Source: CAIYMF01 sp943329595 | Lineage (GTDB): Bacteria > Actinomycetota > Actinomycetes > S36-B12 > CAIYMF01 | DNA length: 17,163 nt | Assembly (NCBI GenBank): GCA_943329595.2 | Contig: CALQEM020000050.1 | Span: 1 to 17,163 of the forward strand | Reading direction: 5' to 3' | Shown here: positions 8,001 to 13,178 of the stretch, one piece after another | Position numbering within the stretch: position 1 is the first letter of the stretch | Layout of the letters: the number at the start of each line of letters is the position of its first letter | Translations under genes and position numbers: made by a program | The notes under the pieces: generated by a model | What the model was told of the DNA's origin: nothing | Seen by the model: the letters and a program-made list of their open reading frames with translations, nothing else | Databases searched by the model: none

Positions 8001-8347
8001 CGCAGCAGTTCGATCTCGGCCGGCACGATGACGCCGCCACCACCGCCGAACACCTGTACATGGCCAGCACCGCGCGCGGACAGCCGCTCCTTGAGGTAGC
8101 TGAAGTATTCGACGTGGCCGCCCTGGTACGAGCTCACCGCGACTCCCTGCACGTCTTCCTGCAGAGCAGCCGTGACCACCTCCTCAACGCTGCGGTCGTG
8201 GCCGAGGTGAATCACCTCTACCCCCTGCGCTTGCAAGATGCGCCGCATGATGTTGATGGCCGCGTCGTGGCCGTCGAACAGACTCGCCGCCGTAATGAAT
8301 CGCACCTGGTTCACGGGCACATGGAGGGTGTGCGGCGCATCGGTCAT
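5090..8347 (-). CDS. icmF: Fused isobutyryl-CoA mutase IcmF (B12 domain-GTPase-mutase)
   Basis: A 1085-residue protein, the normal IcmF length. Numbering here is from the ATG at 8347. The N-terminal cobalamin domain has DGHDAA, with His27 as the expected axial ligand of adenosylcobalamin, and a GGGGG loop. A MeaB-like G-protein chaperone domain follows: P-loop GTGGSGKSS (about 202-210), ETPGIGQGD near 299 and NKFE near 346. The C-terminal TIM-barrel mutase domain fills the rest. Within it Gln733 (GQNTCIF) replaces the arginine that holds the carboxylate in methylmalonyl-CoA mutase, and Phe589 (RMFAGEG) lies 144 residues earlier. That is the same spacing as the Phe/Gln specificity pair described for Geobacillus IcmF, supporting isobutyryl-CoA/butyryl-CoA rather than methylmalonyl-CoA as substrate. 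A GTG at 8359 is also in frame, but GAGG lies 6 nt before the ATG at 8347. It is followed by the acyl-CoA dehydrogenase. Confidence 0.96.
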   Translation of the reverse strand: MTDAPHTLHVPVNQVRFITAASLFDGHDAAINIMRRILQAQGVEVIHLGHDRSVEEVVTAALQEDVQGVAVSSYQGGHVEYFSYLKERLSARGAGHVQVFGGGGGVIVPAEIELLRERGVRIFSPQDGQRLGLEAMINELVSGCDVDLAAEQSTIDDVMAGHEPALARALTVLESDHPHDELVTAVRAAAARRAVPVLGVTGTGGSGKSSLTDELIRRFRVDQEDKLRIAVLAVDPTRRRSGGALLGDRIRMNALGRAADGPIFFRSVATRGAEREIPSYLGNMVDACRAAGYDLVIVETPGIGQGDGAIADLVDVSLYVMTPEFGAPTQLEKIEMLDYADLVAINKFERRGAEDARRDVARQLVRNRSAFGIPWEDMPVFGTSAARFNDDGVTALYGALAAQLGEKGLALSEGVLPRVDVKASTRLDTALPVGRVRYLAEIAESVRGYHAATERQAASARLVQHLRTARGALDESGNAVAAAAIDPLLESARQALEPEVVTALDEWPARAEALRADTFTYEVRGQQVHVDLHRTTLSGSRIARVAVPRTTDHGDLVRFLRSEGLPGEFPYTAGVFPFKREGEAPARMFAGEGDAARTNRRFHLLAAGQPATRLSTAFDSVTLYGRDPAPQPDVYGKVGTSGVSIATLDDMKELYGGFDLCSPTTSVSMTINGPAPTLLAMYMNAATDQQLDDFRAREGREPSDGERADIAARTYSSVRGTVQADILKEDQGQNTCIFSTEFSLRAMADIQQWFIDHDVRNFYSVSISGYHIAEAGANPISQVAFTLSNGFTYVESYLARGMSVDDFAPNLSFFFSNGMDAEYTVIGRVARRIWAIAMRDRYGADARSQKLKYHVQTSGRSLHAQEMDFNDIRTTLQALCALYDNANSLHTNAYDEAVTTPSAQSVRRALAIQMIIDKEWGLSANENPLQGSYIVDELTDLVEEAILTEFERISDRGGVLGAMETGYQRGRIQDESMTYEHRKHDGSLPIVGVNTFVAERDDNAPEQSVVLARGTEDEKQSQLRRLAEFHERNRAESPEALRRLREAASTGGNVFAALMLAVRHCSLGQISDALFDVGGQYRRNV

Positions 8348-8385
8348 CGGGTGCCTCACGTTCGGTCGTTGAGTCGGGTCACTAA

Positions 8386-8415
8386 ATAGTAGGACGTCCT
8401 AGTATTGGACGTCCA
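8386..8415 (-). promoter_or_regulatory. Probable sigma-70-type promoter of icmF
   Basis: On the minus strand a -35-like TGGACG (8415-8410) is followed by an 18-nt spacer and a good -10, TACTAT (8391-8386). This predicts a transcription start near 8379 and a roughly 32-nt leader before the ATG at 8347, which has a GAGG ribosome-binding site. It lies in the 88-bp gap between the marR stop and icmF. Confidence 0.65.
8391..8415. promoter_or_regulatory. Twin palindromic operator (GGACGTCC x2) on the icmF promoter
   Basis: Two 10-bp perfect palindromes, AGGACGTCCT (8391-8400) and TGGACGTCCA (8406-8415), share the core GGACGTCC and have centres 15 bp apart. One coincides with the -35 box. The other fills the spacer up to the first base of the -10 box. 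That position is typical of a repressor that blocks RNA polymerase. The MarR-family gene immediately upstream is the natural candidate binder, since MarR dimers bind palindromes of this size, but the pairing is inferred. Confidence 0.6.
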
Positions 8416-8428
8416 GTGGCATGTCTGA

Positions 8429-8490
8429 CGCACGCCTAGAAGTCGCCGGCGCCCCGACGGAGTTCGGAAAGCAGGGCGACTAGGCGTGCG
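8429..8490 (-). terminator. Long stem at the 3' end of marR (possible intrinsic terminator)
   Basis: CGCACGCCT (8429-8437) pairs with AGGCGTGCG (8482-8490), and AGTCGCC (8441-8447) pairs with GGCGACT (8475-8481). Together they give 16 perfect pairs with a 3-nt bulge and a 27-nt loop. The stem straddles the marR stop codon (8436-8438). No T-run follows on the minus strand, so it would be a U-poor, actinobacterial-style terminator, or an mRNA-end stabilising or processing element that separates marR from the icmF promoter. Confidence 0.45.
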
Positions 8491-8933
8491 ACCTTCGCCG
8501 GCTCGAGGCCGGGATTCTCGAAGACAAAATTAACCGCGTCGGTGCTGAGATCTGCGCGAGCTCGACCGTCATCGGTGATCTCAACGAGCGTGATGCGTCG
8601 GTCGGTGGGGTGGGGGAGGCGTCGCACCAAGCCATCGGCCTCCAGCCGGTCGACGCTGTTCGTGACGCTCGTCGGGTGAACCTGCAGTCGCCCGCCAACC
8701 TTCGACAGCGGCAGGGCGCCCTCGCGGGAGAACTGAAGGAGCATCAGTACCTCGTACCGCGCGAACGTCAGGCCCAGTGGGCGCAGCTGAGCATCGATTC
8801 TGGCCGTCATGATCTGGTGGGCCCGCATGATCGAGGTGACCGCCGCCATGCCCTCAGCGGCGTCGGCCCAGCCGTGCGCCGTCCACTGGCGGCGTGCTTC
8901 GTCGATCGGATCAAAGGGGAGTCGGCCGGCCAC
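8436..8933 (-). CDS. MarR-family transcriptional regulator
   Basis: A 165-residue protein with the usual MarR layout. An N-terminal dimerisation helix (DPIDEARRQWTAHGW, about 9-23) leads into a winged helix at about 55-115: LTFARYEVLMLLQFSREG, LPLSKVGGRLQVHPTSVTNSVDRLEADGLV, then the wing with PTDRRITLVEIT. The same frame is open far upstream, but that extension has no family similarity. The GTG at 8933 gives the expected N terminus (VAGRLPFDPIDEARRQW); the next Met (residue 29) would remove the dimerisation helix. No Shine-Dalgarno is visible, and CATCAT lies 7 nt upstream, so a leaderless transcript is possible. It lies directly upstream of icmF on the same strand, with the twin GGACGTCC palindromes between them, so it is the likely acyl-CoA-responsive repressor of that operon. 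Confidence 0.85.
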   Translation of the reverse strand: MAGRLPFDPIDEARRQWTAHGWADAAEGMAAVTSIMRAHQIMTARIDAQLRPLGLTFARYEVLMLLQFSREGALPLSKVGGRLQVHPTSVTNSVDRLEADGLVRRLPHPTDRRITLVEITDDGRARADLSTDAVNFVFENPGLEPAKVARLVALLSELRRGAGDF

Positions 8934-9213
8934 ACTGCGAATGATGTCGCATCCGGGCTCCGAGGGTGCGGGTCGGGCCTTGGCCTGCCGAAGGTCCCCC
9001 GCCGTGGGAGGCGCAGGTCTGTGCACATGACGGCATTGGTCCCACGTGCGTTGGCGTGACAGTGGCCGTGGCCGGTCACCCCCTTGGCGCCTCAAGCGGG
9101 GCTGACGAAGGTGGAGCTGTGGAGCACAGAAGCTCCAAGAAATCACAGCATGGCGGGACCCGAAGCCATCTCCGAGCCCCTGGACGACACCGAGATCTAT
9201 CGAGGAGGACATC
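8934..9213. other. Divergent intergenic region between marR and the secreted-protein operon
   Basis: This 280-bp gap holds the start regions of two divergent units. On the marR side there is a weak leaderless -10 candidate (CATCAT, minus strand, 8946-8941). On the plus side no confident -10/-35 pair was found. GTGAC and GTCAC form a spaced inverted repeat (9056-9060 / 9075-9079), a hairpin lies at 9112-9137, and a strong GAGGAGG ribosome-binding site (9202-9208) sits 5 nt before the ATG at 9214. No gene is supported here; open frames crossing it show no coding character. Confidence 0.5.
9112..9137 (+). promoter_or_regulatory. Hairpin in the probable leader of the secreted-protein operon
   Basis: TGGAGC (9112-9117) pairs with GCTCCA (9132-9137), and TGTG (9118-9121) pairs with CACA (9125-9128) around a GAG loop. 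This gives 10 pairs with one small bulge. It lies about 76 bp before the ATG of the secreted protein. It may be an mRNA structure in the 5' leader or an operator. Its role is unknown. Confidence 0.35.
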
Positions 9214-9630
9214 ATGCGTAAGGGAATTCTTGCCATTGCAGCAGCGGGTTCGGTATTCGCGATCACGGCAGCCGGGGCGACCGGCCTGACACTGACCGGC
9301 GGTACGTCCGCCGCAAACAACATCGAATCGCACGCGTCGGTGAGCGTCAGCACGTCGGTCTGCACCGGGACGCCGGCCATCTCCTACACCTACAACGGAG
9401 CCGTCACGACGATCACCGACGTCAACATCACGGGTCTCACGTGCTCGACTCCCGCAACTGGATTCAAGTACGTCTTCTCGGTCGCGTTGAACGGCGGCAC
9501 CGCAACCACCAAGGACGTGACCGCGGCGGTTTTGGTAGGGGCAACCACCGACGTGACGCTCGACTCGGCATATGCCGTCGGCACCCCGCTGACGAGTGTT
9601 GCGCTCGACATCACGGTTGCGGCGGTTTAG
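9214..9630 (+). CDS. Small secreted Thr/Ala/Val-rich protein, probable substrate of the adjacent signal peptidase
   Basis: I do not recognise a named family. The 138-residue product begins with a short basic start (MRKG) and a hydrophobic stretch to about residue 28, followed by small residues (GGTSAANN), a clear export signal with likely cleavage near 33-36. The mature part is about 100 residues, rich in Thr, Val, Ala and Ser, with alternating hydrophobic strands suggesting an all-beta domain. It has two cysteines (C50 and C77) that could form a disulfide. There is no sorting motif, lipobox or C-terminal anchor. A strong GAGGAGG lies 5 nt before the ATG. An ER-type signal peptidase gene follows after 27 bp, an arrangement reminiscent of TasA-type fibre proteins and SipW. 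The role as a surface or fibre subunit is inference. Confidence 0.75.
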   Translation: MRKGILAIAAAGSVFAITAAGATGLTLTGGTSAANNIESHASVSVSTSVCTGTPAISYTYNGAVTTITDVNITGLTCSTPATGFKYVFSVALNGGTATTKDVTAAVLVGATTDVTLDSAYAVGTPLTSVALDITVAAV

Positions 9631-9657
9631 GCAGCAGCGACAACGTCGGGAGTAGCG

Positions 9658-10722
9658 ATGGCGGCCGTCAGGCACTGGTTGAGCACCCACGGACTTCGGT
9701 CCTGGGTACTGACTGGCCTGACGGCCGCTCTGCTACTCGGCTGGTTCCAGTTTCTGGCACCGACAGCTGTCGGTGGGCGTGTGTCGTACGTGCTGGTGGA
9801 TGGCACATCCATGGAGCCCATGCTGCACACCGGCGATCTGGCGATAACGGAAAAGCGGGCTTTCTATTCGGTCGGCGACCTCGTGTTGGTTCACGTGTCA
9901 CAGGACCACGGTGTTGCTGGTGCCGTGATCCACCGGATCGCCTCGGGCGACGCACAGTCGGGGTGGCAGACCAAGGGTGACAACAACAGCTGGGTCGATC
10001 CGTGGACCGTGCCCAATGACAAGGTGGCAGGGGCGTACTCGTTCGACGTGCCGGGTTTCGGTACGGCACTGAGCTGGGTTGCGGCTCACCCGCTGCCGTT
10101 CGGCGCGATTCTGGCTTTTCTCTCGCTCCTTTTCTACATCCCGTGGCGCCGTCAGCACATCACCCCTGGCCTAGCGGCAGCTCTCGCAACGGCCCAGCAC
10201 GAGTCGCGCCGTGAGGGCCGGTCGATCGGCGAGTACGCCAGCCTGAGCGTGAGCGCGCTCGGGGCGCTTGCCTGCCTCGGCCTCGTGGGCATGCTGGGCA
10301 TGGCTCACGCGCTGATGACACCACTTGGCCTCGTAGTAGGCCTCGGCCTGCTGTGGACCGGCGCGATAGCGCTGTTCCTCACCAACCGGCTCTTTGACGG
10401 CAGCGGGGTGCCCGAGCCGAGCCACTCGCGCTACGCCCTGTCAGGCCGGCTCTGGCTCGTGGCTGATCTGCCCAGCGTCGACGAGGCGATCACGCCGGTC
10501 GACTCCCCGGTGGCGCTGCGCTCAATCGCCGAGAAGTACCGGCTTCCGGTGCTGCACCAGGTCGACGCCGACACCGGCCACCAGGAGTTCCTACTGATCA
10601 CCGAGGGCCATGGCTGCTACTCGTGGGCGGCTGACCTTCCCGCCGGTCACCCGCACACTCACGTGGCCCCGCACCGGCACCGTTCCCGCCACTGGCCGCA
10701 CCGGCCCGCCAACCACCACTGA
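9658..10722 (+). CDS. ER-type signal peptidase I (SipW/Sec11-like) with extra C-terminal domain
   Basis: A 354-residue membrane protein. A first transmembrane helix (about 15-33) precedes the catalytic box VDGTSMEPMLHTGD with Ser51. The general base is His92 (AVIHRI) rather than the Lys of classical bacterial LepB, and acidic residues follow in KGDNNSWVD (Asp108, Asp114). Ser-His-Asp is the ER/archaeal S26B type also used by Bacillus SipW. A second helix (about 143-163) and two more (about 198-219 and 222-242) follow. A soluble domain covers about 258-328 (DSPVALRSIAEKYRLPVLHQVD), and the last 25 residues are His-rich (HPHTHV, HRHRSRH). Sec11/SipW proteins are usually about 170-200 residues, so this is an extended form. 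GGGAG precedes the ATG. It is in an operon with the small secreted protein, its likely substrate. Confidence 0.88.
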   Translation: MAAVRHWLSTHGLRSWVLTGLTAALLLGWFQFLAPTAVGGRVSYVLVDGTSMEPMLHTGDLAITEKRAFYSVGDLVLVHVSQDHGVAGAVIHRIASGDAQSGWQTKGDNNSWVDPWTVPNDKVAGAYSFDVPGFGTALSWVAAHPLPFGAILAFLSLLFYIPWRRQHITPGLAAALATAQHESRREGRSIGEYASLSVSALGALACLGLVGMLGMAHALMTPLGLVVGLGLLWTGAIALFLTNRLFDGSGVPEPSHSRYALSGRLWLVADLPSVDEAITPVDSPVALRSIAEKYRLPVLHQVDADTGHQEFLLITEGHGCYSWAADLPAGHPHTHVAPHRHRSRHWPHRPANHH

Positions 10723-10733
10723 CTCAGACACTG

Positions 10734-10798
10734 CTGCACCCCTACGCCAGTTCGGACTCACCTACCCCTAGTCCGAACTGGCGTAGGGGTTTGTGCAG
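10734..10798 (+). terminator. Very long hairpin after the signal peptidase gene
   Basis: A perfect 20-bp inverted repeat (10739-10758 and 10770-10789, left arm beginning CCCCTACGCC) has an 11-nt loop. It can be extended outward by CTGCA/TGCAG across a TTT bulge. It lies 16 bp after the signal peptidase stop and about 60 bp before the MFS start. A stem this stable would stop transcription even though only TTTGT follows. Its length and perfection are unusual for a simple terminator, so an alternative role (mobile-repeat remnant, protein-binding palindrome) is possible. Confidence 0.7.
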
Positions 10799-10836
10799 GG
10801 GTGCTCATTTGGCGCTCGCACGCCCGGCGAGCAGGG

Positions 10837-10842
10837 CAGAGT
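10837..10842 (+). promoter_or_regulatory. Weak -10 candidate (CAGAGT) of the MFS gene, leaderless
   Basis: CAGAGT lies exactly 6 nt before the ATG at 10849. It keeps the A at position 2 and T at position 6 of the TANNNT pattern but has C at position 1. No canonical ribosome-binding site is present, so a leaderless transcript is possible. TTGGCG at 10809-10814 is too far away (22-nt spacer) for a normal -35. Confidence 0.25.
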
Positions 10843-10848
10843 GGGCAC

Positions 10849-12075
10849 ATGAGCGCCCCTGGCCCCGCCACTAGCACTCACCTCCCCACCTCGGCCGATC
10901 GTCGAGCCCGGGTGGCCGGAGCGGTGGCGTATGCGGTGCAGGGGGTGTGTTTCGCGGCGCTGGTCACCCGCATCCCCGCGCTGAAGGACAGGTTCGGGCT
11001 CAGCGAGGCGTCACTGGCCCTGCTGCTCGCCATCGTGCCCCTCGTTGCCGGGGTGGGCAGTGTGGCGGCCGGAGCCGTGGCCGCCCGCATCGGTGCCTCG
11101 TCGGTGCTGCGGGTGATGGGGCCGGTTGTTCCGCTGGCAATCGCGGCGGTGGGCTTCTGCCAGTCGATTCCCGCTCTGGTGGTGGCGCTCGTCGTCGTGG
11201 GGCTCGGGCTCGGCTCGGTGGATGCCGCGATGAATACCCACGGGGTCGGCGTTCAAGCCAGGTACGGACGCAGCGTGATGGCCTCGTTCTACGCGGTCTT
11301 CAGCCTCGCCGGAATCGTGGGGGCGGGACTGTCGGTGCTGGCCGCCGACTCGACCCTCTCGCTCGGGTTCTTCTTTTCGGGCATCGCCATCGTGGTGGTG
11401 GCAGCGCAGTTGATCGCCGGGCCGAGCCTGCTCAAGGGTCTGGTCGAGCCCGACGGCACCGTCGACGAGGCCTCGCCCGAGCATCCGGCCGCGGCGCCGG
11501 TGCGCGTGCCGTGGCGACCTATCGTGCTGATCGGACTCGCGCTCACCTGCGTGTACATCGCCGATTCGGCGGCGTCGAACTGGAGTGCGGTGTACCTCGC
11601 CGACGGTCTCGGATCGACCGAGTCAGTCGCAGCACTCGCCTACCTCGTGTACGCGCTCACCACGCTGGTGGCGCGCGTGGTCGTCGACCGCGGCGTGATG
11701 CGCCGCGGGCCGGTGCCCCTCGTACGCGCGGGCGCACTGCTGGCGGCGGCTGCCGCAGTGATGGTGGCCCTCGCGCCCACCCCGGCGCTGGGCCTGCTGG
11801 GGTTTGCGGTTCTCGGAGTGGGCATCGCGCCGGTCATTCCGCTGGCCTTCAGCGCCGCGGCGTCGCACGACCCCGGCGGCACCGGGGTGGCGGTCTCACG
11901 GGTCAACGTCTTCAATTACGCCGGCTTCGTGCTTGGTGCCCCGCTCGTCGGACTCGTCGCCGAGGCGTCGTCGCTGCGGTGGGCGTTCGCGGTGCTCGTG
12001 CCGCTGCTGCTGGCAGCTGCCGTGCTGGCCCCGCACTTCGCCCCGGAGCGACGCGAGGGCGAAGTGTCCGCCTGA
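10849..12075 (+). CDS. MFS transporter (YbjJ-like group)
   Basis: A 408-residue integral membrane protein with about 12 hydrophobic helices and a central hydrophilic loop (about 203-225, EPDGTVDEASPEHP). The first cytoplasmic loop carries RIPALKDRFGLSEASLALLL, followed by a hydrophobic helix ending in AARIGASSVLR; this pattern resembles YbjJ-like major facilitator proteins of actinobacteria. Substrate cannot be read from sequence; sugars and small organic acids are both possible. The frame opens at 10801, but a start there would lie inside the preceding hairpin and add 16 non-hydrophobic residues, so the ATG at 10849 is preferred. It ends only 4 bp from the converging alpha-hydroxy-acid oxidase stop. 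A functional link to that enzyme is only a positional guess. Confidence 0.9.
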   Translation: MSAPGPATSTHLPTSADRRARVAGAVAYAVQGVCFAALVTRIPALKDRFGLSEASLALLLAIVPLVAGVGSVAAGAVAARIGASSVLRVMGPVVPLAIAAVGFCQSIPALVVALVVVGLGLGSVDAAMNTHGVGVQARYGRSVMASFYAVFSLAGIVGAGLSVLAADSTLSLGFFFSGIAIVVVAAQLIAGPSLLKGLVEPDGTVDEASPEHPAAAPVRVPWRPIVLIGLALTCVYIADSAASNWSAVYLADGLGSTESVAALAYLVYALTTLVARVVVDRGVMRRGPVPLVRAGALLAAAAAVMVALAPTPALGLLGFAVLGVGIAPVIPLAFSAAASHDPGGTGVAVSRVNVFNYAGFVLGAPLVGLVAEASSLRWAFAVLVPLLLAAAVLAPHFAPERREGEVSA

Positions 12076-12079
12076 GCGC

Positions 12080-13138
12080 TCAGTGGCGCTGAGTCACGAA
12101 CTCGCGGTTGAGTTCGGACGTGGAGCGCGCTCCCATCAGGATGATCGAGCGCTCGACGTCTTCCTGGAACAGGCGCAAAACCTGTCCGACGCCCTCCTCA
12201 CCAGCGACTCCGAGACCCCACATGATCGGGCGGCCAATCATGGTCGAGTCGGCGCCTAGCGCCAGGGCCTTGGCCACGTCGAGCCCAGACCGGAGGCCGC
12301 TGTCGACGATCACCGAGCCGCGGCCGTCGACGCGGTCGACGATGTCGGCGAGGACTACCGCGGTGGGCACGCTCGTGTCGAGCTGCCGGCCCCCGTGATT
12401 TGACACCACGACCGCGCTGGCGCCGTGGTCGATGGCGCTCGCGGCGTCGTCGGGCCGCAGGATGCCCTTCACGATGACGGGCACGGGGGAGAAGCCGACG
12501 AGCTCGGCCAGGCTCGACCACGAGAGGTCGTGGTCGAGCGACGCCCAGGTGGGTGCCAGTCGCGGATCGGTCGCGCCTGCCTCCTCGACACACGGCACGT
12601 GCGCGTTACCACGGAGGCTGAAGCCGGTGTGCACGTCGCGCTCGCGCACCCCGAGGGCGGCGAGGTCGACGGTGAGGATCACTGCCTCGGCGCCGGCCTC
12701 GACGGCCAACTGCACCATGGTTCGGTTGAGTCCCCAGTCCTTGAGTGCGTACAGCTGGAACCACCAGCGAAGTCCGGCGATGCCGGCGAGGTCGGAAAAG
12801 CCGCTCGAGGCGAACGTGGAGTGGCAGTAGCGCACACCCGCGGCCGCAGCGGCACGCGGGATCACCACGCCGCCGTCGGATTTGACGTAGCGCTGGAAGC
12901 CCATAGGAGCCACCATGAATGGCACGGCATCGGTGGTTCCGATGACCGTGGTGGCGAGGTTCACCTGAGCGGGGCCGGCCAACACGCGCGGTCGCACCTC
13001 GATGTGGTCCCAGGCTGCGGTATTCCGCTCGAGGGTCACGCCTCGGCCGGCACCCCCGTCGATGTAGCCCTCAAGCCCGATGGGCTCCATCAGGCGAAAG
13101 GCGAGGCCGTAGTCCTCAACGGTGCGCAAGTGTGGCAT
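12080..13138 (-). CDS. FMN-dependent alpha-hydroxy-acid oxidase/dehydrogenase
   Basis: A 352-residue member of the glycolate/lactate/mandelate oxidising TIM-barrel family, of normal length. The residues known to bind FMN and substrate are present: Tyr25 (YIDGGAG), Tyr130 (FQLY), Asp158 (TVD), an Arg in VRERD (164-168), Lys224 (VIVKGI), and the catalytic His248 and Arg251 in SNHGGRQLD. The phosphate-binding DSGLRSGLDVAKALALGAD and IGRP motifs are also intact. The tryptophan typical of glycolate oxidase is replaced (CHSTFASSG), so glycolate is not assured; lactate, mandelate or another 2-hydroxy acid is possible. There is no quinone-binding membrane segment that I can see. The gene is divergent from the Coq4-like gene with only 40 bp between starts and appears leaderless (GATACT 6 nt before the ATG). 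Confidence 0.92.
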   Translation of the reverse strand: MPHLRTVEDYGLAFRLMEPIGLEGYIDGGAGRGVTLERNTAAWDHIEVRPRVLAGPAQVNLATTVIGTTDAVPFMVAPMGFQRYVKSDGGVVIPRAAAAAGVRYCHSTFASSGFSDLAGIAGLRWWFQLYALKDWGLNRTMVQLAVEAGAEAVILTVDLAALGVRERDVHTGFSLRGNAHVPCVEEAGATDPRLAPTWASLDHDLSWSSLAELVGFSPVPVIVKGILRPDDAASAIDHGASAVVVSNHGGRQLDTSVPTAVVLADIVDRVDGRGSVIVDSGLRSGLDVAKALALGADSTMIGRPIMWGLGVAGEEGVGQVLRLFQEDVERSIILMGARSTSELNREFVTQRH

Positions 13139-13144
13139 GGGAAA

Positions 13145-13150
13145 AGTATC
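13145..13150 (-). promoter_or_regulatory. -10 element (GATACT) of the hydroxy-acid oxidase gene, leaderless
   Basis: On the minus strand GATACT is followed by 6 nt (TTTCCC) and the ATG at 13138. There is no Shine-Dalgarno sequence. This is a good match to an actinobacterial leaderless promoter. Confidence 0.5.
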
Positions 13151-13166
13151 GCGCGGCCACGGGCGT

Positions 13167-13172
13167 TACGAT
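13167..13172 (+). promoter_or_regulatory. -10 element (TACGAT) of the Coq4-like gene, leaderless
   Basis: TACGAT matches TANNNT and ends 6 nt before the GTG at 13179. It supports that GTG as the start of a leaderless mRNA. It overlaps the -35 region expected for the divergent hydroxy-acid oxidase promoter. Confidence 0.55.
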
Positions 13173-13178
13173 CAGCGG

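Noticed and set aside
5090..8347. Methylmalonyl-CoA mutase as the identity of the large mutase
   Set aside because: The middle GTPase domain and Gln in place of the carboxylate-binding Arg (GQNTCIF) indicate IcmF.
7259..8389. Long plus-strand open frame opposite icmF (376 codons)
   Set aside because: It is a shadow of the icmF codon pattern in GC-rich DNA. It has no recognisable domain, while the minus strand encodes a full IcmF.
8934..9380. N-terminal extension of the MarR frame to 314 residues
   Set aside because: The added residues have no MarR similarity and run antisense through the start of the secreted-protein gene. The GTG at 8933 gives the family N terminus.
10801..10848. GTG start for the MFS transporter at 10801
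   Set aside because: It lies at the edge of the long hairpin and adds 16 unconserved residues. The ATG at 10849 fits the family.
10947..12092. Long plus-strand frame (381 codons) overlapping the MFS gene
   Set aside because: It is Arg/Gly-rich, lacks membrane segments, and is a frame-shifted shadow of a clear 12-helix transporter.
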